Positions 11,178-22,575 of a stretch of 64,000 nucleotides of DNA are shown piece after piece. The stretch's first letter is position 1; every line of letters starts with the position of its first letter. Origin of the DNA: Desulfobacterales bacterium (GTDB lineage: Bacteria > Desulfobacterota > Desulfobacteria > Desulfobacterales > Desulfolunaceae); the NCBI GenBank assembly GCA_022360815.1, contig JAKSCC010000310.1, positions 39,028 through 103,027 of the forward strand, written 5' to 3'. The position numbers were made by a program, and so were the translations under genes. The notes beneath the pieces were generated by a model. That model saw nothing but the letters and a program-made list of their open reading frames with translations, made no database searches and was not told the DNA's origin.

Positions 11178-12347
11178 ATGAAAACAAAAAGCACCGAACG
11201 CCATGAAAATTCTAAGTTTTGGGTTATCTCAAACGGCAGAAACATCACCATAAAGGAAAAAGATGGGGATGAGACCCATCATGCTGTCAGAGAGTACAAA
11301 ATATCCCAATTCGGCTATTACCTTGTAAGCCCTGCTATGATTGAAGTGAAGGACCGCCTTGTAGGAACACGCGTTACCGTTGGAACCCACAGCTTAAAAA
11401 ACCGTCTTCACCACCTCTTCTCTGGAAAAAAGGCAACGCCAGACACACCTTTTGAAGAGGTAACCCTCTACTCCTCCTTTCAGCCCAAAAGCACAAGCGC
11501 TGGAGATTCTCACTTCTCAAAACACATAAACAACCTCTTTACCAAACTCGCCCCGTATGACCCGTTCCAAAAGCAGTTAAAGGAACTGGCCCAAGAGCAA
11601 ATAATGGACGTGACAGGCATCTGCAGAGATATTGCAGACAACCGATACAAGCTGGACCTTCATGGAACCGTTAACGAAAAGCTGGAGTATGTGGCTAAAA
11701 ATATCGGCACTCCCGTACACATCAACATGAAGTGCGCCCACTTAACCAAGGGGCTCTTTGAGCTTCGTGCTTTCGATTTTAAAGCCTTTGACAGCTCCCA
11801 TGAGATCACCCTCTACTCCTTTTTGAAAAAAGGGGTGCCCACCTTCTATGTGTCACCTCATCAAGGTGCCGAGGGTTTTTTCATTGAAGAGCCTGCTCTT
11901 TTCTATTGTCTCCACATTCTTCAGCAGTCTCTTGAGGTCAACTCAGACTTAAAGGATCTTTTTGGAGCCTGTGTGGACGGCACACTGCACCCCTTCAAGC
12001 TCTTTTTCTCCAAGCAGCTTGAATTTCAATACTCCCGTGAACATCTTCCCCTGCTGATTCGCCAGGAGCTTCGCCACACCATGATGAACGATCAGGAAAT
12101 TGGCACCATTGCGGATCTTCTAAATGACTGCCAGCGTGTGGTCTCCTTTAACTATGTGCCCAATGCCGTTAAGGGCCGCGAAAAGATGCTTACCAATATC
12201 TCTGTAATGCACGACTTTAAAGCGTTGGAGCCCCTGAAAAAAAACCACCCGGATCTCTATAATCGAATCAGCCTCAAGGCTCCCACCACCGAAGTAGGAA
12301 AACTCTATCTCTTGGATACTATTAAAGGAAGCACAGACGATGACTAA
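11178..12347 (+). CDS. Protein of unknown function, translationally coupled to Lon-like protease
   Basis: 389-aa ORF, stop overlaps start of the next ORF by 8 nt; no recognisable family or signal peptide. Confidence 0.8.
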   Translation: MKTKSTERHENSKFWVISNGRNITIKEKDGDETHHAVREYKISQFGYYLVSPAMIEVKDRLVGTRVTVGTHSLKNRLHHLFSGKKATPDTPFEEVTLYSSFQPKSTSAGDSHFSKHINNLFTKLAPYDPFQKQLKELAQEQIMDVTGICRDIADNRYKLDLHGTVNEKLEYVAKNIGTPVHINMKCAHLTKGLFELRAFDFKAFDSSHEITLYSFLKKGVPTFYVSPHQGAEGFFIEEPALFYCLHILQQSLEVNSDLKDLFGACVDGTLHPFKLFFSKQLEFQYSREHLPLLIRQELRHTMMNDQEIGTIADLLNDCQRVVSFNYVPNAVKGREKMLTNISVMHDFKALEPLKKNHPDLYNRISLKAPTTEVGKLYLLDTIKGSTDDD

Positions 12348-14634
12348 GACCTTTACCGATAAGGATTACAAAGCGATTCGGGATATCCTGCAGTATCCCA
12401 AACGGCTAAAACAGAACCTTGGCTGGTTTTCAAACACCTCTGAGATTGTTCTTCCAGAAGATCCTGTGGACCGAGTGGTCTTCCAGAAAAGGGCAAGAAA
12501 GGCCATTCGAAAAGTCGCCCAAGCCAAAGGCAGCATGCTCATGGTGGGCCGCCCCGGCACGGGAAAATCGATGCTGGCCAAGATGTTTCGTGAAATTGTA
12601 GACCGTTCCATGGGAGACCATCTTCGCCCCAAAGAGGCCATTGTCGCCTACCCTGGAAAAGATGAAACCCATGTCCGCTTCTCCTATATGGAGCCTGAAA
12701 TAGCCGACGAGCAAATTGACGCCATGCGTGAAGCCTTGGAGTCCGCGCGTTTTTCGGCAACGCCTTTCTCTCTTGCCCAGGAAATTGAAACAGTAAAGCG
12801 CTGGAGAAATGGAGCCCTTGCCCTTGCTGCAGCAACCGCCATTCTTGGATTTTTCATCCCCACAGCCTTTATCTTTACCGGTATTTTTGGCATGGCAGCC
12901 GTCTTCATGCTGCTTCAAGAAAACAACCACAGAGCCCAGGAAAAGCTCCAAAACGAGAAAGGGGGTCGTCGAAACGACGTAAAACACCTTGCCGATCAGC
13001 TTCCTGAAGTCCTCTACGATCCGAGGCATGAGCGGGAGCTGATGGTCTCTGTGGCCGAACCCGATGCACGCTCCATGAAGGGTGGCTTTCGCCACGACCC
13101 CTATCAGTCTGGCAACCTTCAGACCCCTATTCACAAGCGCACATTCTTAGGCGCCCACGCCACCGCGCCCATCATCTTTATGGATGAAATCAAAACCCTC
13201 ATCTCTGCGGGATACATGTCCAGCCTTCTGGAGATCATGCAGAACAAACGTTACATCCTTGAAGGCGGAAAATCGACGGGAAGCGGTGCAGCTGACCGGT
13301 CTGAGAATCACCTGAAAGCCGAGAATATCATCATCGCCTGCTGCAACTACGACACCCTGGGTTATCTCCAAAAAGAGGGCAATGGCGCTTTTTTAAGTCG
13401 CATTGAAGAGCGCGGTGAGATCATTCATATGGAGGGCAGTGTTCCCGAAGATGAGGAGAGCATTCGTGAAGTGGCTCAGTATATTCGCCAAGAGGTGATC
13501 GCCACCCAAAAGGAGTATACCGAAACCTGGGGACCTATCCTCGTAGAGGAGGGGTATGAAGGCGTCCGCAAACGCTCTGCCCACATCTTTGGGCGCGAAC
13601 TTCCTGAGACCTATGAGCTCAGAGCCCGCGACTTCACCTGCGAGGCGGTAGCCGAAGTGGTAAAAGAACTTCGATGCCGCGCCTCAGATGGCAAACTCTC
13701 CGCCCTTCTCAGGCCCATCAACGGTATTGTAAGGGCGGCCCAGCATGAAGCGATTCTGGAAAACGCGCCCATGGTTACCGAATTTCACGTACGAAAGGCC
13801 ACAGAGAGCCAAGAAAGCTTAGAAGGGGCGCTCTCCCGTGAAGTCATCGCCCATAAGAAGGACCTTAAAGAGTACATCACCTCCATGACCGATGCCATTG
13901 GTTACGTTGTTGGCCTGGCTGTGGTCACCGCTCCGGCGGGCGGGCAGATGTATGGTCAACCCCTGCCCATCCACTGCCAGATCAACGCCGGTGGAAGCGA
14001 TCGTGTGGCAGCTCCAGGAAAACTGGGAGAAATCGCCAAAGCTGCGGCCCAGAATGTTCGAGCCTCCATTAAAAAAACCTTAAGAAAGGTCGGCGTACCC
14101 TATGCCGGATACGAGATGCACATCGAATACATTCAGGCCCACGGAGGTGTTGAGGGCGACAGTGCATCCATGGCCATGGATATTGGGCTGATCAGTGACT
14201 TTATTAAAATTCCGGTGGATCAACAGATCGCCATTACGGGATCACTCACCGGAGACATCGTTTTGGCTGTGGGAGGGGTCACGGAAAAAGTGCGATGCAT
14301 CATGGATGTAGACCTCAATATGAAAGGTGCCTGCATTCCCTGGCAAAACAGACACGACATCGAGCCTCTTCTCGTCAACCGAGACACCGAGGTGATCGCC
14401 CATGGAGAGATCCCCGGCATTCGAATTTTCAGAGAAGATGATCGGCAAGCCCCCTTTGATGTCTTTTTCATCAAGACCAAGTTCAACGCCTATGAAATCA
14501 TGATGGGTCTCTCACGCCACCAAGTGGAGAAAAAAATGGCAGAGCGTTCCGTGGCCGACATGAACCAAGCATGGCGTTCCCGAAAGGGAGAAGACGCGCA
14601 GGATCAACTTCCTCCTGTATCCTGCACGGCATAA
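12340..14634 (+). CDS. Membrane AAA+ Lon-type protease, archaeal LonB-like architecture
   Basis: Walker A GRPGTGKSML, two TM segments (LALAAATAILGFFIPTAFIFTGIFGMAAVFMLL) inserted before Walker B IIFMDEI, C-terminal Lon protease domain with GGVEGDSASMAMD (Ser) and VGGVTEKV (Lys). Confidence 0.9.
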   Translation: MTKTFTDKDYKAIRDILQYPKRLKQNLGWFSNTSEIVLPEDPVDRVVFQKRARKAIRKVAQAKGSMLMVGRPGTGKSMLAKMFREIVDRSMGDHLRPKEAIVAYPGKDETHVRFSYMEPEIADEQIDAMREALESARFSATPFSLAQEIETVKRWRNGALALAAATAILGFFIPTAFIFTGIFGMAAVFMLLQENNHRAQEKLQNEKGGRRNDVKHLADQLPEVLYDPRHERELMVSVAEPDARSMKGGFRHDPYQSGNLQTPIHKRTFLGAHATAPIIFMDEIKTLISAGYMSSLLEIMQNKRYILEGGKSTGSGAADRSENHLKAENIIIACCNYDTLGYLQKEGNGAFLSRIEERGEIIHMEGSVPEDEESIREVAQYIRQEVIATQKEYTETWGPILVEEGYEGVRKRSAHIFGRELPETYELRARDFTCEAVAEVVKELRCRASDGKLSALLRPINGIVRAAQHEAILENAPMVTEFHVRKATESQESLEGALSREVIAHKKDLKEYITSMTDAIGYVVGLAVVTAPAGGQMYGQPLPIHCQINAGGSDRVAAPGKLGEIAKAAAQNVRASIKKTLRKVGVPYAGYEMHIEYIQAHGGVEGDSASMAMDIGLISDFIKIPVDQQIAITGSLTGDIVLAVGGVTEKVRCIMDVDLNMKGACIPWQNRHDIEPLLVNRDTEVIAHGEIPGIRIFREDDRQAPFDVFFIKTKFNAYEIMMGLSRHQVEKKMAERSVADMNQAWRSRKGEDAQDQLPPVSCTA

Positions 14635-14741
14635 GGCCGGAGTCTCTTCCAGCATGCACGGTCGGGCGAGAATGATCCTCCCCCCCATTCATTCCCCCGG
14701 TCGTGCATGCAACCAAAACCATAAAAAATCGGGATACTTCA

Positions 14742-15953
14742 ATGAAAAAACTACTTATCTCTATTTTGCTTGTACTTTCTGCATCTGCAGTAAAAGCTCA
14801 GCAACTCTATACGGACAACCTGATCCAGCCCGCCCACAGCATGACCCGATCCTTCCATTATCCATGGAACGGGTTGACTCTTACGGTAGACTTTCAAATC
14901 AATCGTGTTTTCCGAACTCAAGTGGATTTAAATCGCACGCTTTTCGGGCGGGCCATGTCTGGTATGGGGCAAGCGGTAAAGCAGGCGTGGAGCCAAGGCT
15001 ACACAGGACAAAACGTCAATATCGGCATTCTCGATGCCATCCGTCCCAATGACCGCCGTTTCCCCATTGTCCTCTCAAATGTTAACGTAAGGCCTCAGGC
15101 TTTAACCCAAGTCCAATACACCGTAAATTTCGAATACCAGGGTTCCCCACAGCGCAACCGCTCCTTCCAATTGAGCTCAGAGCATGACACGCCGTGGAGG
15201 GTCAGAAACAATGGAACATTTTCCGGCCGCTACACGCACGGGCAAATTGCATCTCTCATTGCAGGCGGACGCCATACGGATGCCGATGGAACGGTTCTTT
15301 ACGGTATCGCAAAGGATGCAAACATCACGTTTATACAATCGGATTACGGCAACTATGCCGCAAAATTCACGCAAAAACCTTTTGATTTCATCAACGCCAG
15401 TCTCAGTCGAACCATCGCATACAACCGTGAATTTATGGAAAATCTCTACACCGCCATTGACCGCTCCGGAAAATATTCAGACGGCAAACTTCCCGTTTAC
15501 ATCACCTCGGGAGGCAATTACCACTACACCCTCGGTACCCCCACCTACGAGGGACTAAAACAAGGGCGATCCTACATAGCTGACTACAATGCCGTCACCA
15601 TGGCCATGAGTGACAACACCCATGACGGCCGCCCCTTATCAGACTACCTTCTTGTTGTTGGAGCAGACCACGGAATCACCAACAGGCCGGGTGAGGTGGT
15701 GGAACTTCAGAAACGATGGATCGTTGCGCCATATCATGTTCCACATGATAGAGGAACCATTCAAGGCACTTCGTTTTCGACACCTTTTGTCACCGGCATT
15801 GCAGGCGTTGTTAAAAGCAAATTCCCCACCCTGGATCCGGCTGACGTGGCCAACCTTCTTCTTGAAACAGCACGGGATATAGGAGCCCCCGGAATGGATG
15901 CTGTCTATGGACGTGGTATGGTCGATCTGGCCAATGCCCTTTCCCCTCAATAA
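14742..15953 (+). CDS. Secreted subtilisin-like (S8) serine protease, paralog 1
   Basis: Signal peptide MKKLLISILLVLSASAVKA; VNIGILD (Asp), THGQIASLIAGG (His), ITSGGN, GTSFSTPFVTGIAG (Ser). Confidence 0.85.
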   Translation: MKKLLISILLVLSASAVKAQQLYTDNLIQPAHSMTRSFHYPWNGLTLTVDFQINRVFRTQVDLNRTLFGRAMSGMGQAVKQAWSQGYTGQNVNIGILDAIRPNDRRFPIVLSNVNVRPQALTQVQYTVNFEYQGSPQRNRSFQLSSEHDTPWRVRNNGTFSGRYTHGQIASLIAGGRHTDADGTVLYGIAKDANITFIQSDYGNYAAKFTQKPFDFINASLSRTIAYNREFMENLYTAIDRSGKYSDGKLPVYITSGGNYHYTLGTPTYEGLKQGRSYIADYNAVTMAMSDNTHDGRPLSDYLLVVGADHGITNRPGEVVELQKRWIVAPYHVPHDRGTIQGTSFSTPFVTGIAGVVKSKFPTLDPADVANLLLETARDIGAPGMDAVYGRGMVDLANALSPQ

Positions 15954-16218
15954 CAAGCTAAAGCATCACCTTTTCAGGCATTTTCAGACAGAAACAAAGT
16001 CTCATTTTGATAAACCAGGCTTCAAATGAACTATCAAAATGAGCTTAACCTAATCTCCAAAAAGAAAAAGGATACAACCACAACGCCCCTCTATACAGCA
16101 TCTTGAGGCAAACACCCTTCACGGAATATTTTTTGCATATATGTTTGTCAGGATGAAGAATGTTCAAGCCATTGTGAAAACGGCACACGCCTTATTTTGC
16201 ACTTTGGGGGGTATTTAA

Positions 16219-17430
16219 ATGAAAAAAATAGTCATCCTACTTGCCTTGCTATTTTCAGTGTCCATGGCGGAAACACAACAGCTCTATACGGACACCCAAA
16301 TAGACGCGCCCTTTAATTCCTTAGCTCTATCTTTTCATTACCCAAGTATTGAACTTGCCATGACGGTGGACATTGAATTCAGCCGCATGTTTCGAACCCA
16401 AGTGGATCTGGATCGCACGCTTTTTGGACGGGCCATGTCCGGTATGGGCCAAACGGTAAGGCAGGCATGGAGCCAGGGCTATACCGGACAAAATGTCAAT
16501 ATCGCCATTGTGGACTTTATAAAACCCACGGCTCCTAAATTTTCTCTTACACTCTCCAATGTCAACCGCAACCCCCAGGCCTTGACCCACGCTCACTACA
16601 CTGTGGAGTACATCTATGAAAATACCCCCCAATTAAACCGAACCTTGGAGTTAACCTCAGAGGCCAACACCCCCTGGAGAGTAACAAACAACCGGACATT
16701 TTCCGGTAATTTCACACACTGGGAGTTTGCAGCCATTCTTGCTGGTGGCCGACATGTGGATGCCGATGGAACAGTTCTCTATGGCATTGCCAAAGACGCC
16801 AACATCACCCTTCTGCACTACAACCAACCCAGTTATGTGAACGAAGTTTCTCGAAAACCCTTTGACTTCATCAATGCCAGCTTAAGCCTGACCATCCCCG
16901 ATGGGGGAGCCATGGAGACTGTCTACACGACCATTGACAACTCCGGAATTTACCCGGATGGCCACCTTCCCGTCTACATCACTGCAGGAGGAAATACTTA
17001 CTACACTATCGGTACCCCCACCTACAGTGGGCTGGAGCAAGGCCTGCATAGCATAGCCGACTACCATGCCGTCACCATGGCCATGAGTGACAACACCTAC
17101 GACGACCGCCCCTTGTCGGACTACCTTCTCATTGTTGGAGCAGATCACGGAATCACCAACAGGCCAGGAGAAGTGGTGGAACTTCAAAGGCGATGGATCG
17201 TTGCGCCATATCAATTTCCGCATGATGGTGGAACCCTTCAAGGCACATCGTTTTCGGCACCTTTTGTCACCGGCATTGCAAGCGTTGTTAAAAGCAAATT
17301 CCCTACCCTCGCCCCGGCGGATGTGGCCAACCTTCTTCTCGAAACCGCACGGGACGTAGGTGCCCCCGGAATGGATGCTATCTATGGACGCGGCATGGTC
17401 GATCTGGCCAATGCCCTTTCTCCTCAGTAG
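16219..17430 (+). CDS. Secreted subtilisin-like (S8) serine protease, paralog 2
   Basis: Collinear with the previous ORF over its whole length; VNIAIVD, THWEFAAILAGG, ITAGGN, GTSFSAPFVTGIAS. Confidence 0.85.
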   Translation: MKKIVILLALLFSVSMAETQQLYTDTQIDAPFNSLALSFHYPSIELAMTVDIEFSRMFRTQVDLDRTLFGRAMSGMGQTVRQAWSQGYTGQNVNIAIVDFIKPTAPKFSLTLSNVNRNPQALTHAHYTVEYIYENTPQLNRTLELTSEANTPWRVTNNRTFSGNFTHWEFAAILAGGRHVDADGTVLYGIAKDANITLLHYNQPSYVNEVSRKPFDFINASLSLTIPDGGAMETVYTTIDNSGIYPDGHLPVYITAGGNTYYTIGTPTYSGLEQGLHSIADYHAVTMAMSDNTYDDRPLSDYLLIVGADHGITNRPGEVVELQRRWIVAPYQFPHDGGTLQGTSFSAPFVTGIASVVKSKFPTLAPADVANLLLETARDVGAPGMDAIYGRGMVDLANALSPQ

Positions 17431-17695
17431 CATATTCTTCAAATTGCCTTCAGGCAGTGATATTTCCTGAAGGCGCTCCAAATATTGACCCTCCTGCCCT
17501 GCTGGGTTATAATTACCGAAATTTACAGCAAACGCACAGCGCTCCTTTTCCCACCCCGCCCACCGTGATAACACCACCTCCTTTTTCACGATTTTCTCGC
17601 CCAATCGCCAACGCGTCTGCGATAAATTTTCTATTTTTTACCGGTCTGTTTCGCCACCTGTTAAGAAAAAAAGGTTCCCTCAAGAGAATTTAACA

Positions 17696-17723
17696 TTGAC
17701 AATCATATGCTTTTGTATATATT
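17696..17723 (+). promoter_or_regulatory. Candidate sigma70-type promoter of fusA
   Basis: TTGACA (17696-17701), 16-nt spacer, TATATT (17718-17723). Confidence 0.55.
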
Positions 17724-17922
17724 CGGTGCCCTTGATTGCTCCTGACTCCAGCCTCTTGTCTGGTCTAAGCAAACAATTACCAAGTGCAAAACCTGGAAAG
17801 GATCGCTAAACCGAGGTAATGTGTGACTCATCACCCACCGGACAGGGAAGGATACGTTTATCCTGCCCTATGGGTATGTCACGTGCTGCCTCGATCGTTT
17901 TTTCAAGTAAGGATACGTGACA

Positions 17923-20007
<2,085 letters not shown>

Positions 20008-20130
20008 CCTTAAGGGATATTCCCTGTTGAGCCCGGCAGCAACCGATTGTCAGCATTGTTTTTCGAGTGAACTGCCGGGTGATACCAAGGTTCATGCTTT
20101 ACACGAACCTCAGCGACAAGAGAGGATGAT

Positions 20131-20817
20131 ATGACAAAGAAGGAATTGATCTTCAGAAACCCCTTCGGTGCCCTGGGCATCGACTGCGATGATATGATCA
20201 ACGGTGGTGAGCTCGGTGCCGTGATGGCGCGTGCCGGCCTCGGAAAAACCTCCCTTGTGGTTCAAATGGCTCTTCACGCCATGGCTCGAGGCAAAAACGT
20301 TCTTCACGTCAGCCTTGATGAGCCTGTGAAAAAGGTCAACGTCTGGTACAGTGAAATGTTCACCAACCTGGCTGACCTCAACAAGGTGGAAGAGCCTCAG
20401 TCGGCCTATGACGAAATCCTTCCCAATCGTATGATTCTCACCATGAATGTGGATGGATTTTCTGTGGATCGCCTTGAAGAGCGAGTCAATGATTTCATGG
20501 AACAAGGCATCTTCAAGCCTGACATGATGATTATTGACGGCTATCCCTTTGAAGAGATGAACCGTGAACAGATGGCAGAGGTAAAGGCTCTGGCAGCCCG
20601 TATCGGTGCTTTTGCCCTCTTTACTGTAAAAACCCATCGCCACGAGTCTCCCTCTGAAAATGGTCTGCCCGTTCAGCTGGGTGGTGTCGATGATCTGTTC
20701 AGCACACTGCTTCAGATTGTTCCTGAAAACAACACCATCTTTGTCAAGTCCGTAAAAGGCGTCAAAGCTGGGGAAGAAGGGGCCGTTATTGACCCCGAAA
20801 CCATGATCATCCGTTAA
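20131..20817 (+). CDS. RecA/KaiC-like P-loop ATPase of unknown role
   Basis: ARAGLGKTSLVVQMALHAMARGKNVLHVSLDEP Walker A region, DMMIIDGYPF Walker B-like. Confidence 0.65.
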   Translation: MTKKELIFRNPFGALGIDCDDMINGGELGAVMARAGLGKTSLVVQMALHAMARGKNVLHVSLDEPVKKVNVWYSEMFTNLADLNKVEEPQSAYDEILPNRMILTMNVDGFSVDRLEERVNDFMEQGIFKPDMMIIDGYPFEEMNREQMAEVKALAARIGAFALFTVKTHRHESPSENGLPVQLGGVDDLFSTLLQIVPENNTIFVKSVKGVKAGEEGAVIDPETMIIR

Positions 20818-20851
20818 ACTTTGCTGGGCAATGCCCATAAAGCATGACGAT

Positions 20852-20890
20852 AAAAGGCGCCTGCAACTCTTTCTGTTGCAGGCGCCTTTT
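20852..20890. terminator. Bidirectional intrinsic terminator
   Basis: AAAAGGCGCCTGCAAC-tctttct-GTTGCAGGCGCCTTTT, 16-bp perfect stem between convergent genes. Confidence 0.9.
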
Positions 20891-20917
20891 TTGTTCTTCC
20901 CTGAAGTTGCAATCAAA

Positions 20918-21820
20918 TCAATAATGTGATTGCACACGGATAATATTCGTTGCCATCTTTTTTAAATTTTTCAGATAGTCTTCTGAAAGAGGATCCAAGG
21001 CAACAACGCTCCCACCTATGGCATGGGCTATCTTTTCAGCCGCATGGCGATCAAACTGAGGCTGTACAAAAATCACACGGGCCTTGTCGCGCTTTGCTTG
21101 CTGGATAAATTTGGACAATGTTTTTCCTTTGGGGCGCTTTCCTTCAACCTCCACCGCTTTTTGCACAAGCCCGTAAGCTTCGGCAAAATATCCAAATGCC
21201 GGGTGGTAAACATAAAGCACGCTTCCCTTAACCGGTTCAAGGGCCTGCTTCAATTCATCATGAAGCGCATCCAGCTCCGATGCAAAGGTGAGATAGCCCT
21301 TTTCATAGGTCTTGCGGCCCTGCGGATCAAATGCACTCAGGGCATCGCGAATGATCTCTGCCTGACGCTTGACACGCATGGGGTCCAGCCAAATATGCGG
21401 ATCGGCTCCTTCATGATCCTCGCCATCGTGATGGTGATCTCCATGTTCATGGTGGCCACGCATCTGACGAAGCGCAATGCCCTTTCGTGTATCCACAACC
21501 AAAAGTTCTCTGGAGAGCCCCTTCACTTTAGGCAGCAACTGATTTTCAAAGGGAACCCCAACTCGAAAATAGATATTTGAGGCTGCAAGTTTTGCAATAC
21601 GAGACGGTTTTGGACGGTAAGTAGCCGGGCTTTCACCTGGAGAGACCAGCACAGAGACATCCACGCGATCGCCACCAATATGCTCAACAAAGGCTTTCTG
21701 AGGAAGAATGGAGACAAAAACCTGAACTTTTTTTAGCTCGCTCGCCTCACCACCCGATAAAATCCCCCCCAAAAAAATCATAGCCCCTACAACAACGAAA
21801 CCAATACGCTTCACAAGCAC
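20918..21820 (-). CDS. Zn/Mn ABC transporter substrate-binding protein (ZnuA-like)
   Basis: Signal peptide, His-rich loop MRGHHEHGDHHHDGEDHEGADPHIWLDP, YHPAFGYFAEAYGL; GTG start. Confidence 0.9.
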   Translation of the reverse strand: MLVKRIGFVVVGAMIFLGGILSGGEASELKKVQVFVSILPQKAFVEHIGGDRVDVSVLVSPGESPATYRPKPSRIAKLAASNIYFRVGVPFENQLLPKVKGLSRELLVVDTRKGIALRQMRGHHEHGDHHHDGEDHEGADPHIWLDPMRVKRQAEIIRDALSAFDPQGRKTYEKGYLTFASELDALHDELKQALEPVKGSVLYVYHPAFGYFAEAYGLVQKAVEVEGKRPKGKTLSKFIQQAKRDKARVIFVQPQFDRHAAEKIAHAIGGSVVALDPLSEDYLKNLKKMATNIIRVQSHY

Positions 21821-21900
21821 GTCTCCTTTGATAGATTCAATATAAGGCTCTTGTAGACAAGAGCATCATGAACACCCAGCGGACTCAACCCTTTGCCTAC

Positions 21901-22551
21901 CTACTCAATAAGATGGTTCTGCATGGCAAACCGCGAGAGCTCGGCATTGTTTCTCAGGTTCAATTTTTTAAGGATACGCAATCGATACGTATCCACAGTT
22001 TTTACGCTGATGGCATAACTTTCCGCGATTTCATGATTGGTGGCTCCCAAGGCAAGCCGCCGCAATACCTGCAGCTCACGAAGCGAGAGGGCATCCACTT
22101 TCGAAGAGCCCTGACTTCCCTTGGTCACTTTAAGGGCCAGAGCCTCGGTGGCTTCCGGTGAAAAATAACAGCCTCCGGAAACCACCTTGTGGATGGCGTC
22201 CACAAGCTGCTCGGGCGCGGCCTGCTTGGTCATGTACCCTCGAGCGCCCTCTTCCACCGCCCGCACCGCATACTGGTTTTCACTGTGCATGGTCAAAATG
22301 ATCACAGGAAGATCAGGGTAGAGCTGCCTTACCTGACAAAGCACCTCCAAGCCATCAAGCCCAGGCATGGAGATATCCACCACAGCCACCTGGGGGCGCT
22401 CTCGCTTGATGGCCCTCAAAGCGTCACGGCCATCGGCAGCTTCTGCAACCACACGAATGTGAGGGCTCTCTTCAATGATACGCCTCAACCCAGCACGAAC
22501 CATGCTGTGATCATCGGCCAAAAGAACGGTGATGGCGGTGGACGCTTCCAC
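21901..22551 (-). CDS. NarL/FixJ-family response regulator
   Basis: VLLADDHSMVRAGLRRII receiver, VAVVDISMPGLDG, LuxR-type HTH LSLRELQVLRRLALGATNHEIAESYAISVKTVDTYR. Confidence 0.93.
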   Translation of the reverse strand: MEASTAITVLLADDHSMVRAGLRRIIEESPHIRVVAEAADGRDALRAIKRERPQVAVVDISMPGLDGLEVLCQVRQLYPDLPVIILTMHSENQYAVRAVEEGARGYMTKQAAPEQLVDAIHKVVSGGCYFSPEATEALALKVTKGSQGSSKVDALSLRELQVLRRLALGATNHEIAESYAISVKTVDTYRLRILKKLNLRNNAELSRFAMQNHLIE

Positions 22552-22575
22552 AATATGCCTCCAAAAAAGTCCGTT

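Noticed and set aside
12430-13134. 234-aa minus-strand ORF
   Set aside because: Antisense shadow of the Lon-like protease gene.
17770-17815. Possible GEMM-like aptamer GCAAAACCTGGAAAGGATCGCTAAACCGAGG in the fusA leader
   Set aside because: Resemblance is partial and the second helix and 3' receptor are missing; would need a covariance model.
20032-20085. Possible SAM-type riboswitch (CCCGGCAGCAACC..)
   Set aside because: Only a short SAM-box-like string; kink-turn and remaining helices not found.
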